This document shows, piece by piece, positions 36,981-44,694 of a DNA stretch of 64,000 nucleotides. Each line of letters starts with the position of its first letter. The stretch's first letter is position 1. The translations under genes and the position numbers were made by a program. The notes beneath the pieces were generated by a model, which worked only from the letters and a program-made list of their open reading frames with translations, made no database searches and was not told the origin of the DNA. This DNA comes from Pseudanabaena sp. (lineage in GTDB: Bacteria; Cyanobacteriota; Cyanobacteriia; Pseudanabaenales; Pseudanabaenaceae), in contig QBMK01000014.1 of assembly GCA_003249035.1 (NCBI GenBank), positions 62,001-126,000 on the forward strand. Direction: 5' to 3'.

Positions 36981-37014
36981 TTATAGAGGTGGCGCAAAGA
37001 GCCACCTCTATAAT
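36980..37014. terminator. Palindrome after the first SIMPL gene
   Basis: ATTATAGAGGTGGC (36980-36993) pairs with GCCACCTCTATAAT (37001-37014); the seven bases between can extend to GC-AAA-GC with one mismatch. It starts at the stop codon of the SIMPL gene and ends 14 bases before the next ATG. Confidence 0.65.
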
Positions 37015-37028
37015 TGTTTGGTGAAGTC

Positions 37029-37514
37029 ATGAGTTATTTTAGTTCGAGATCGCCTTCTTCACCCTGTCCTGTATGTTTTCGCGGCGCGATTGCCCCAATG
37101 CCGATGATGGAATCTCTGGCTTGTTCCTTTTGTAGGCATATTTTTATTCTTGAGAATAGTGCCGATCGACGTCAGCAATTTTTGAAAATGGCAGATACGA
37201 TCTCGATGTTGCGATGGGTTTGGACGGGAAAGCGATGGGAAAACGCAAATGCGGTGCAGGTTTATACAAGTCGTTGGCTCAGCATTTTGGGAATTTTGTT
37301 AGTAATCATCCCGACAGTGATCGCGTCCCTTGCTGTCTATCTATTCCCACCTGAGCCTGATGTCCCTCTAGCATGGTTTCCCAAGTTCTGGGCGATCTCT
37401 ACATTTTTTGGACATTTGTTTGTGCTGCTATCAATCACTCGTGACTACACTGAGTTTCCCATTAAGGCTTATTGGCGATCGATCCGAAATTCTTTGTGGT
37501 TGAATAACTCTTGA
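37029..37514 (+). CDS. Zinc-ribbon membrane protein of unknown function
   Basis: A 161-residue protein from the ATG at 37029; a TTG at 37014 lies inside the preceding hairpin and is less likely. A Cys pair CPVC (about 13-16) and a second CSFC (about 32-35) form a zinc-ribbon. A Trp-rich stretch follows (SMLRWVWTGKRWENA), then two membrane helices (about 85-105 and 118-138). I do not recognise the family. It may be co-transcribed with the SIMPL gene if the hairpin is leaky. Confidence 0.6.
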   Translation: MSYFSSRSPSSPCPVCFRGAIAPMPMMESLACSFCRHIFILENSADRRQQFLKMADTISMLRWVWTGKRWENANAVQVYTSRWLSILGILLVIIPTVIASLAVYLFPPEPDVPLAWFPKFWAISTFFGHLFVLLSITRDYTEFPIKAYWRSIRNSLWLNNS

Positions 37515-37585
37515 TCTTGAGAACTCTCAGAATATCTTTTTTGACCTACTTACGCAAAAAATACAGCACTTTGCACGGTTTCTTT

Positions 37586-38311
37586 TTATTGTGGATTAGT
37601 TTGACTGGGAATCATAACGATCGCCCAATAGGGAACTTCTTCAGCAACAACAGAGGCGATCGCCTTGATCGTTTGATTGGGCATAGTAGCGCGTTCAATA
37701 TATAAAGCTCGCGTAAATAATCCCAATTCTTCTAAAACTGCCTTTACCTTAGCGAAATGTCTACCTAATTTGATGATAATCGCCGCATCAGCAACCGCTA
37801 AGCGATCGCGTAAGACACCTGCTTCTAAAGTAGCAGGCATGATGCTCAGCACATCATTGCGATAAGTGAGTGGCGCACCAAGCATCGCAGCACTAGCAAA
37901 GGTAGAAGATATTCCAGGGATGACTTCAGTATGGAATCTATCAGAGAGTCGGTTAAAAATATACATAAACGAGCCATAGAGCATGGGATCGCCTTCACAC
38001 AAAACAGCCACATCACGCCCTGCTTCTAAATGTTCGGCGATCTTTTTGGCAGCGATATCGTAATAGGGCTGAGAAGAGCGATCGACACTAAATGGAAGAG
38101 GCATCGGCACTTCAATCTGTTCGGGACGAATAAAATCAGCGACGATCGCTCTTGCTAAAACTTTGCCACTTTCCATAGTGGGATAGGCGATTACAGGAAC
38201 AGAAGTCAAAATGCGATGGGCTTTAATGGTTAATAACTCTGGATCGCCAGGTCCAATTCCTAAACCATAAAGACTGCCTTTTTTCGCAATTGCATTTTCG
38301 ACTATGTTCAT
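37586..38311 (-). CDS. cobI: Precorrin-2 C20-methyltransferase
   Basis: A 241-residue tetrapyrrole methylase. The N-terminal GSLYGLGIGPGDPELLTIKA motif, AVLCEGDPMLYGSFMYI (about 101-117) and the VIPGISSTFASAA segment identify CobI/CbiL. It adds a methyl group from SAM at C20 of precorrin-2 in corrin-ring synthesis. It is leftward, 105 bp downstream of cobH, which supports a small cobalamin operon. No cobalamin riboswitch was recognised upstream of cobH. Confidence 0.93.
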   Translation of the reverse strand: MNIVENAIAKKGSLYGLGIGPGDPELLTIKAHRILTSVPVIAYPTMESGKVLARAIVADFIRPEQIEVPMPLPFSVDRSSQPYYDIAAKKIAEHLEAGRDVAVLCEGDPMLYGSFMYIFNRLSDRFHTEVIPGISSTFASAAMLGAPLTYRNDVLSIMPATLEAGVLRDRLAVADAAIIIKLGRHFAKVKAVLEELGLFTRALYIERATMPNQTIKAIASVVAEEVPYWAIVMIPSQTNPQ

Positions 38312-38416
38312 ATAACAATCCTAAATCATGTGTTAGAGAATCTTTTCCTTGCCAAACTAGAACAGTTAATAGGATCAATTCATAAATTGCTCCTATTAAC
38401 AAATCAAGTAGCAATG

Positions 38417-39070
38417 CTATAGCTCATTCTCCATCGCTAATGCATTCAAGGCTGCGGCTGCCATTGCGCTACCCCCTCGACGACCGTGAATGGTCAAAAA
38501 GGGCACGCCACGGCTATTTGCTGCAAGTGCCGCCTTTGATTCGATCGCACCGACAAAACCAACAGGGAATCCTAGTATAACGGCTGGTTTGGGCAAACCT
38601 TGATCTAGCATTTCTAATAATCGAAACAGTGCCGTAGGTGCGTTACCGATCGCCACGATCGATCCTTGAATATGCGATCGCCACAGTTCCATTGCAGCAG
38701 CCGATCGCGTATTGCCAATTTTCTTGGCAAGTTCTGGCACTTCAGGCTCATTTAGGGTGCAAATTACCAGATTATTGGCTGGCAGACGCTTGCGGGTGAC
38801 TCCATTAGCCACCATTTGCGCATCACAGAAGATTCTTGCGCCATTTTTGAGCGCCATCCTGCCAATTTTCACCACATCTTCAGAATAGTCAAGAGCGCTG
38901 ACAATATCCGTCATCCCACAGGCATGAATTAAACGTACAGCAACTACTTCTAGCTCCTGTGGCAAAATTGATAAATTCGCCTCGGAGCGAATGATAGCAA
39001 AGGATTTTTGATAAATTTCATTGCCATCACGGATGTAGTCAAGCATGGAACTGGTCAGGGGATATCTCAA
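38417..39070 (-). CDS. cobH: Precorrin-8X methylmutase
   Basis: A 217-residue CobH/CbiC. Segments ELEVVAVRLIHACGMTDI (with the catalytic His region near 50), GARIFCDAQMVANGVT, IGNAPTALFRLLEM and GFPVGFVGAIESK are diagnostic. It migrates a methyl group from C11 to C12 to form hydrogenobyrinate or cobyrinate. It lies upstream of cobI on the same strand. Its own upstream region is occupied by element A copy 3 and element B copy 3. Confidence 0.94.
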   Translation of the reverse strand: MRYPLTSSMLDYIRDGNEIYQKSFAIIRSEANLSILPQELEVVAVRLIHACGMTDIVSALDYSEDVVKIGRMALKNGARIFCDAQMVANGVTRKRLPANNLVICTLNEPEVPELAKKIGNTRSAAAMELWRSHIQGSIVAIGNAPTALFRLLEMLDQGLPKPAVILGFPVGFVGAIESKAALAANSRGVPFLTIHGRRGGSAMAAAALNALAMENEL

Positions 39071-39094
39071 GTTATTCTAAAGCGTAAAGCCCCT

Positions 39095-39255
39095 TAATAC
39101 CAAAGCACAAAATGGCTACACAGCAATTTTCATTATGAAACCGATTTTTATAATGAGAATTGTTGATGGCTACGCCATTTTGTGTTTTTAAAACCCTTAC
39201 TAGGTTTGGTTTTTAATTCACAAAAGTATGACGACGCTTTTGTGAATTGGTATAA
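39095..39255 (+). repeat. Two-hairpin element A, copy 3, with a nested insertion
   Basis: It starts TAATACCAAAGCACAAAATG and ends TTGGTATAAT like the other copies, but its left hairpin is split by a 46-bp insertion at 39120-39165. Without the insertion and one copy of the duplicated octamer the arm reads exactly as in copy 1. The linker and right hairpin are intact. It sits upstream of cobH, in the 387-bp gap up to the second SIMPL gene. Confidence 0.87.
39112..39173. mobile_element. 46-bp miniature insertion with 8-bp target duplication
   Basis: The octamer ATGGCTAC appears at 39112-39119 and again at 39166-39173. Between them lie 46 bp whose ends CAGCAATTTTCATTAT (39121-39136) and ATAATGAGAATTGTTG (39150-39165) are inverted repeats matching at 14 of 16 positions. 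The target is the loop of the left hairpin of element A. It has no coding capacity, so an element elsewhere in the genome must have supplied the transposase. Confidence 0.82.
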
Positions 39256-39347
39256 TTACCTCAGCATAATTTAAAAGTCAGAGTCAAGCTCTGTACCGCT
39301 TGCTAAGTGAACGTTACAGAGCTTGGGGTTTTGTATTTAATCATGCG

Positions 39348-39460
39348 TAGGGACTTAAGGGAACTCCAAACAAAAATGATCCATATAAAACCCAAAAATA
39401 TAGCGGCGGGCTACGCCCGCCGCTATATTTTTGGGATCGATTATTTTGTGTAAGTCCCTA
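39348..39460. repeat. MITE-like element B-related, copy 3
   Basis: Perfect 10-bp terminal inverted repeats TAGGGACTTA (39348-39357) and TAAGTCCCTA (39451-39460) enclose a perfect 21-bp palindrome (39391-39411 / 39415-39435) with a TAC triloop. As in the B copies the palindrome is preceded by ATAAAACCCAAAA. The right end overlaps the stop codon of the convergent SIMPL gene, so that gene's last codons come from the element. Confidence 0.83.
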
Positions 39461-40189
39461 ATAAGTAATCTGCATAGTTACTGAAGCCTCGACCTTTTGC
39501 TCGCCAGCCAAAATTGGCATAGAGCTAGCTCCCTTAGCCATAGCCTCCATCCGTGGCGCAGGGCTTGGATAGGCGATCGCCGAATCACTAATGTTAATTG
39601 CCTTAATAGTTTTGAGCGTGAACCCCAAAGCACTAAAAACAGTACTAGATTGAGTTTGAGCATCTTTGATTGCATCTTGAATGGCAAGTTGCTTGGCAGC
39701 ATTTAACTCAGTATCGGAAGCGATAAAACTAATTTGCTCGACTTGATTAGCTCCAGACGCAACTGCGGCATCGAGAACTGCGCCAGCCTGCTCGATCGGC
39801 ACCAAAAAACTCACGCTAGTTTGTCCCGTGAAACCCTCTTGTCGTTGACGATTATTTTCATAGACATATTTGGGACTAAGCTGAACGGTGGTAGTTTGTA
39901 ATTTCTCAACGTTGAGCTTTTGCAGCCGCGAGACGATGCTATTAGATTGACGCGCAACTTCTTCTTGAACTGCGATCGCAGTTTTTCCTTCCACATTCAC
40001 GCCAAGCTGAATTCTTGCCTTAGTTGTTTTGACAGATCTTTCTCCACGCCCTGTTAAGGTGAGAACACGCTCATTCTTGATTTCGGAATACTTTGCTGAA
40101 GCTTCTTGCGCTTTTGCGGCAGGTGCGATCGCTGCGATCGAGGGAATCCAAAAAGTAAGACTGAGAACGAATGTAGTTAAGTGACGCAT
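39458..40189 (-). CDS. Exported SIMPL-domain (DUF541) protein
   Basis: A 243-residue protein with a signal peptide (LTTFVLSLTFWIPSIAAIA, cleavage probably after AKA-Q near 28) and a SIMPL domain (LTLTGRGERSVKTTKARIQL, SNSIVSRLQKLNVEKLQTT, VEQISFIASDTE, VEASVTMQITY). It is shorter and more canonical than the paralogue at 36216-36980 and should be periplasmic. Function unknown. Its stop codon lies within the terminal repeat of the downstream element. Confidence 0.85.
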   Translation of the reverse strand: MRHLTTFVLSLTFWIPSIAAIAPAAKAQEASAKYSEIKNERVLTLTGRGERSVKTTKARIQLGVNVEGKTAIAVQEEVARQSNSIVSRLQKLNVEKLQTTTVQLSPKYVYENNRQRQEGFTGQTSVSFLVPIEQAGAVLDAAVASGANQVEQISFIASDTELNAAKQLAIQDAIKDAQTQSSTVFSALGFTLKTIKAINISDSAIAYPSPAPRMEAMAKGASSMPILAGEQKVEASVTMQITY

Positions 40190-40352
40190 ATGATTAAATC
40201 CTCACGAATCTTTGTTTCTTTATATTTTCATCTTTGCTGTTTTATAAGGTATCACCTAAATCCAGTAGGATTTAGTCCGGTTGCATTTTTAGCAACGACA
40301 AAAAACTTTGTTCCCATTTTTATAGTTGCCCCCGCTTTTATTAGTACATAAA

Positions 40353-40457
40353 ACCAATTCACAAAAGTGTCGTCACACTTTTGTGAATTCAAAAACAAAC
40401 CCAGTAAGGGTTTTATACCAAAACACGAAATAGCGTGGCTATTTCGTGTTTTGGTAT
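40353..40457 (-). repeat. Two-hairpin MITE-like element A, copy 4 (inverted)
   Basis: Read on the minus strand it begins TATACCAAAACACGAAATAG and ends GAATTGG. The hairpin arm CACGAAATAGC pairs with GCTATTTCGTG (with CAC as loop), whereas copy 1 has CACAAAATGGC with GCCATTTTGTG. Two positions thus changed on both arms and kept pairing. The linker and right hairpin match the other copies. It lies in the 325-bp gap between the second SIMPL gene and the phosphoesterase. Confidence 0.85.
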
Positions 40458-40459
40458 AA

Positions 40460-40500
40460 AACCCAAGAAGAGAATAGCGACGCTATTCTCTTCTTGGGTT
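40460..40500. terminator. Palindrome downstream of the phosphoesterase gene
   Basis: AACCCAAGAAGAGAATAGCG (40460-40479) pairs with the 20 bases 40481-40500 around a single A, effectively a GC-GAC-GC triloop. It directly follows element A copy 4 and stands 14 bases from the stop of the leftward phosphoesterase gene. Confidence 0.72.
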
Positions 40501-40514
40501 AATACACTTGGCAA

Positions 40515-41651
40515 CTATAGTTTGATGTCACGGCGCGTAATCCGACCATTGGGGGCATCAATATATCTTGGCAATATACTCTGATCGATAACCTTGAGAG
40601 TATCCATATCGTAGGTTGTATAAATCGTTTCCGCAGTTTCCAATTTAATGTCAATTACCGTCACAGTCCGATTTGGGGCTAGATCTCCACTTAGTAAACG
40701 ACGGGGTCCATCGCCTAAGACTCCTGCATGGAGAAGTTCCAGTTTGCCTTTATGAGCAGGATAGTAAGCATGATGGTGTCCGCTAATGTATGTATTCACA
40801 TTGTATTTTTCTAACAAGGCTCTTAAGCGATCGGCATCATCCAAATAGTTGCCAGCTGTTTCGCGTCCCTTGGAAACCGCATATAGAGGCAAATGCCCGA
40901 TCGCCATGCGTAACTTTGCCTTTTGAGCAGCTTCACTTGATAGACACTTTTCCGCCCATTTCAATTGTTCCGATGGAATCTCTGATGTGGATGCATCCCA
41001 GATCAAAAAGAAAATATCATTTTGTTCAAATGTGTAATAGAAAGGGAATCCTGCGCGATCGACAAATTTTAAATTTGCATCATGTTTGGGATCGTTCCAG
41101 TATTTGAGCACTGCATTGCGATCGTTCTCAAAGGTAGATTTCCCGCCAAATGATGAACCAGATGCGTCATGGTTCCCAATTGTAAATCCAAAGGGAAGTT
41201 TCGCTTTGCGAATTGGGGCAGCAATATGTTTGTCAAAGCCTTGCCACATTGCTTCTATTTCCGAAGGTTTGAGGCTATTGTCTTGTCCCGCAACCATATC
41301 ACCGCCACATAGTACTAAGTCTGGTTCCCAATCTGGCGCATAAGCGATCGCCTGTTTGACTTGATCGATATAATCCGTTGAGCCATAGGCACTATTAAGA
41401 TCGCTAATTAAAACAATCCGCATATCTCCACGGGGCGGCGCAAATAAACCTTTAGGGGCAGGATTGGGCGATCGCTTGATTGATGTTGCGGATTGGGCTG
41501 GTTTGGGGTTACTGGCTGTAGTGGCTGTCGCATTTGTGGGGGCGATCGCTTCAGGCTTACGGCTTAATATTCCTGAAAAAGCAGCACCGCCTATGCCCCC
41601 ACAAAAGGCAAGTCCACCTAAAATCAATAACTGTCGCCGTTTGATTGCCAT
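40515..41651 (-). CDS. Tat-exported metallophosphoesterase
   Basis: A 378-residue protein. The N-terminus MAIKRRQLLILGGLAFCGG has a twin-arginine-like signal (KRRQLL), followed by a Pro/Ala/Thr-rich linker to about residue 70. The calcineurin-like core shows ISDLNSAYG (the second Asp of DxH replaced in this spacing), LVLCGGDMVAG, FTIGNHD and YISGHHHAYY, the GDxx, GNHD and GHxH metal motifs. It resembles purple-acid-type exported phosphatases that fold with metal before export. It would act in the periplasm; the substrate is unknown. Confidence 0.85.
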   Translation of the reverse strand: MAIKRRQLLILGGLAFCGGIGGAAFSGILSRKPEAIAPTNATATTASNPKPAQSATSIKRSPNPAPKGLFAPPRGDMRIVLISDLNSAYGSTDYIDQVKQAIAYAPDWEPDLVLCGGDMVAGQDNSLKPSEIEAMWQGFDKHIAAPIRKAKLPFGFTIGNHDASGSSFGGKSTFENDRNAVLKYWNDPKHDANLKFVDRAGFPFYYTFEQNDIFFLIWDASTSEIPSEQLKWAEKCLSSEAAQKAKLRMAIGHLPLYAVSKGRETAGNYLDDADRLRALLEKYNVNTYISGHHHAYYPAHKGKLELLHAGVLGDGPRRLLSGDLAPNRTVTVIDIKLETAETIYTTYDMDTLKVIDQSILPRYIDAPNGRITRRDIKL

Positions 41652-41766
41652 AGGAAATTAAATATCTGATTGCTGCAATATTTTATAGCGATCGCTAGGA
41701 TTAGGCGATCTCTTTACCGCCTTTTTCTGATGTGATAATAGAGATTAAGTAGCTAGGTGCAATTAA

Positions 41767-41813
41767 ATTCAAAAATATTGCCGACTGCTTCGCAGTCGGC
41801 AATATTTTTGAAT
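41767..41813. repeat. Palindrome upstream of bioD
   Basis: Perfect 22-bp arms (41767-41788 / 41792-41813) close on TTC with GC clamps. It lies between divergent genes, 50 bp upstream of the bioD start, so it cannot be an ordinary gene-end terminator. Confidence 0.72.
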
Positions 41814-41863
41814 GTGGGTTTTAATTATGCCGAGTTACTTAGCAAAATTTTACTAAGTGATAA

Positions 41864-42568
41864 ATGATGACAAAGCCTCTGTTGGTTGTTGGGAGTGATA
41901 CGGGTGTGGGGAAGACTGTGTTAACGGCGACTTTGGCGGCTTATTGGCTAACCTATCGCGATCGCACCGATCTTTCTAAGCCTAGTACATCACTAGGTAT
42001 TTATAAACCTTTGCAATCTGGGGAAGGCGATCGCGAGTTTTACGATCGGACTTTTAATCTTTCACAAACCCTTGCGGAAATTACACCTTTATATTTTGAA
42101 ACCCCAATTGCCCCTGCAATTGCTGCACATAAAGAAGGAAAAGAAATCGATTTAGCATTAATTTGGCAACAGTTCCAAAAGCTGCAAAAACAAAAGGAAT
42201 GTTTACTAGTCGAAGCGATGGGTGGATTGGGCTCACCAATTACTGATGAGTATATCGTGGCGGATTTAGCGAGAGATTGGGCTTTGGAGGCAATTTTAGT
42301 TGTGCCTGTGCGCTTGGGGGCAATCTCTCAGGCGATCGCAAATGTCGCTTTGGCAAATATGCAAAAGGTGAAGCTAAGGGGAATTGTGCTGAGCTGTTCT
42401 CAAGTTTATACGACCGAAGAGATTGAGGAACTTGCGCCACCACAGATGATTTCGCGACTGGGTTCTATTCCTGTTTTGGGGATTTTGCCCTATATCAAGA
42501 ATTTGCATGATATTTCACAACTTGCCCATGCAGCTTCAGAGTTAGATATAGAGAGAATTCTGATTTAG
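41864..42568 (+). CDS. bioD: Dethiobiotin synthetase
   Basis: A 234-residue BioD. The P-loop GSDTGVGKTVLT lies at about 10-21, the substrate Lys in YKPLQSGEGD near 48, and LLVEAMGGLGSPI near 118. It closes the ureido ring of dethiobiotin from diaminopelargonate, CO2 and ATP, the penultimate step of biotin synthesis. Start may be the first or second of two adjacent ATGs. No other bio gene is adjacent. Biotin is needed by the carboxylase at 44695-48342, but no regulatory link is visible. Confidence 0.92.
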   Translation: MMTKPLLVVGSDTGVGKTVLTATLAAYWLTYRDRTDLSKPSTSLGIYKPLQSGEGDREFYDRTFNLSQTLAEITPLYFETPIAPAIAAHKEGKEIDLALIWQQFQKLQKQKECLLVEAMGGLGSPITDEYIVADLARDWALEAILVVPVRLGAISQAIANVALANMQKVKLRGIVLSCSQVYTTEEIEELAPPQMISRLGSIPVLGILPYIKNLHDISQLAHAASELDIERILI

Positions 42569-42645
42569 CAAAGTCTATTATCAAAGTCTAATTTAGTAAA
42601 GGCGATCGCATAGCGCAGCACATTACTAGTGATATAAATTAAGCT

Positions 42646-43956
42646 ATGAACGATCGCCTTACTTCTGTAGCTTTTATCAAGCAAATTTCCGCCGATCTTC
42701 AAAATATCGATCGATGCAACGATCGTGGTGAAATTTTGGTCGCCTTGGGCGATCGCCCGATTACTTTGGGGCGCGATCCAATTTGCGAAGTGGCGATCGA
42801 TATTAATGTCTATGGCTCTGTGTCGCGCCGCCATGCCGAGATTCGACCGATCTTTGCTAGACACAAGTTTGAGGGTTGGGAAATTTGCGATCTCGATAGT
42901 GCCAATGGCACGTTTATCAACGATCGCCGTTTATATAGTTGCTATCCGCTCAAGCATGGCGATCGGATTCAATTAACTAAAGATGGGCCCCTGTTTGTAT
43001 TTGAGTTAGAGCCTTGTCCTGAAACTGTCTTGGAGACTAATTACAAACTACGTCCGCGATCGCAAATTACGAGAATCACACTGACAAAGCTATTACCGAT
43101 TTTCTCTAAGGGTAACGATCTTTGGAAGAAAGCCTATTTTTTACCTGGGATTGCAACGGTAGGCTTTGTGGTGATGATGTTTGCTTTTTTGGGGCGACCC
43201 CAATTATTTAATCTAACAATTTCGGTATATATCAGCCTTGCAGCCTATTATTTTGTCTATCAACTTTGTGGGAAAAATAAGCCTTGGTGGGTGATTTTAG
43301 GAGCGGCGTTATTTACGGCTGCGATTCTCAGAAGTCCAGTTTTGAATCTTTTTCTATGGTTCTTTTATACTGTTTTACCTGGTACTGCCCCAACTGGGCA
43401 GGTTAGCTTTATCAGTGTATTGATTGCGATGTTTTTTGGGGCGGGCTTAATGGAGGAGTTACTCAAGGCTTTGCCAGTATTTGCGCTGTGGTTTATGGGT
43501 TTGCGATTGGGAAAGAAATGGCGATCGCGTTTTGGCATTAGTGAGCCATTGGATGGAATTTTGATTGGGGCGGCTTCGGCAGTAGGTTTTACATTGACGG
43601 AAACTCTGGGGCTATATGTACCGAGCATTGTCCAAAGTATTAGCAGTCAAGCAGGTAGTTCAGAAATTGCCGAGCTTACAGGATTGCAATTATTGATTCC
43701 CCGAGTACTTGGCTCAGTAGCAGGACATATGGCATATAGCGGTTATTTCGGCTATTTCATCGGTCTAAGTATTATGAAGCCTTCTCTCCGTTGGCAAATT
43801 CTCACGGTTGGATATCTCAGTTCTGCTTTGCTTCATGCACTTTGGAATACAAGTGCCCTAGTAAGTTTTTGGCTTTTGGCAATAGTGGGCGGAATTTCCT
43901 ATGCTTTTCTAGTTGCAGCAATTCTCAAAGCCCATAGTTTTTCGTCAAAGGTATAA
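42646..43956 (+). CDS. FHA domain-PrsW family membrane protease fusion
   Basis: A 436-residue protein. The N-terminal 125 residues are an FHA domain: ITLGRDPICEVAI, SVSRRHAEI, DLDSANGTFINDRRL, the Gly-Arg, Ser-Arg-His and Asn-Gly residues that bind phosphothreonine. About eight membrane helices follow (from about 160). They carry the PrsW motifs EELLKALP (about 273-280), EPLDGILIGAASAVGF and the later His in GSVAGHMAYSG and LLHALWN. PrsW is an intramembrane protease that cuts anti-sigma factors in Bacillus. The fusion suggests that phosphoprotein binding steers the protease (inference). Confidence 0.85.
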   Translation: MNDRLTSVAFIKQISADLQNIDRCNDRGEILVALGDRPITLGRDPICEVAIDINVYGSVSRRHAEIRPIFARHKFEGWEICDLDSANGTFINDRRLYSCYPLKHGDRIQLTKDGPLFVFELEPCPETVLETNYKLRPRSQITRITLTKLLPIFSKGNDLWKKAYFLPGIATVGFVVMMFAFLGRPQLFNLTISVYISLAAYYFVYQLCGKNKPWWVILGAALFTAAILRSPVLNLFLWFFYTVLPGTAPTGQVSFISVLIAMFFGAGLMEELLKALPVFALWFMGLRLGKKWRSRFGISEPLDGILIGAASAVGFTLTETLGLYVPSIVQSISSQAGSSEIAELTGLQLLIPRVLGSVAGHMAYSGYFGYFIGLSIMKPSLRWQILTVGYLSSALLHALWNTSALVSFWLLAIVGGISYAFLVAAILKAHSFSSKV

Positions 43957-44047
43957 GAATCTGCCAGTAAGTTCATGCTTGGCGAAATTATGGGTGTGCT
44001 ATATTTTCTCTACATCAGTGATTAGTTACCACTATCTCCATAAACTC

Positions 44048-44656
44048 GTGATCGCTCAAGTATCAGAACAATCTACAGATCTAAATCAGGTATCGAGAGA
44101 GACGGAAGCTCAGCATTTTGTTTTTCCGAACAGCTATTCATGGAAAGAATTTAAGACGCTTTCTGCTTTAATTGGTGATTCACGTAATATCCATCTTAAT
44201 TATCTTGACGGCACTGTCGAGATTATGACCACATCTGCCGCCCATGAAATCATCGTGCATTTACTCTCGATGCTGCTGGGAATTTACTTTGCAGAAATGG
44301 ATATCGATTTTATTCCTACTGGAAGCGCAACGCTGGAGTCAGAAGCCAAGGGAGCAAGCGTTGAGCCAGATCTGTCTTTTTGTTTTGGGAATAAATTAGG
44401 CGATCGCGACTTGGCAATTGAGGTAATTTTCACGAGTGGCAATGTGACGAAATTAGAGCGTTATCAACGCTTTAATACAAAGGAAGTTTGGTTTTGGGAA
44501 GATGGCAAGTTTTCGATCTATCGATTACGCGAGGATGACTATGAGACGATCGCTCAAAGCGAATGTTTGCCTAATCTCGATATAGCATTGCTTACGCAAT
44601 GTTTATTGATGGCAGAACCAAAATCTGCACTCAAAGCATTTCGACAAGGGCTATAG
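44048..44656 (+). CDS. Uma2 family (DUF820) protein, intact
   Basis: I place the start at the GTG at 44048, giving 202 residues. The open frame continues upstream to 43913 but there overlaps the FHA-PrsW gene and reads unlike Uma2. The core shows YSWKEFKTLSALIGDSRNIHLNYLDG, MTTSAAHEIIVHLLSMLLG, SVEPDLSFCFG, LAIEVIFTSGNVTKLERYQ (the PD...ExK nuclease-fold residues) and VWFWEDGKFSIYRL. Uma2 proteins are widespread in cyanobacteria with no settled role. Its last 12 codons and the 30 bases after them recur at 53532-53592. Confidence 0.75.
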   Translation: MIAQVSEQSTDLNQVSRETEAQHFVFPNSYSWKEFKTLSALIGDSRNIHLNYLDGTVEIMTTSAAHEIIVHLLSMLLGIYFAEMDIDFIPTGSATLESEAKGASVEPDLSFCFGNKLGDRDLAIEVIFTSGNVTKLERYQRFNTKEVWFWEDGKFSIYRLREDDYETIAQSECLPNLDIALLTQCLLMAEPKSALKAFRQGL

Positions 44657-44694
44657 ACGATATTGACAATAGCCATCACTAGGACAGCAAGTTT

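Noticed and set aside
37511-37705. 64-codon plus-strand frame antisense to the end of cobI
   Set aside because: It is mostly the complement of a conserved methyltransferase gene and has no recognisable features.
38312-39457. Cobalamin riboswitch upstream of cobH-cobI
   Set aside because: The conserved B12-box-like sequence was not found; the upstream region is filled by elements A and B.
43913-44047. N-terminal extension of the Uma2 gene to 43913
   Set aside because: The extension overlaps the FHA-PrsW gene and its residues do not resemble Uma2; a GTG at 44048 gives a normal-length protein.
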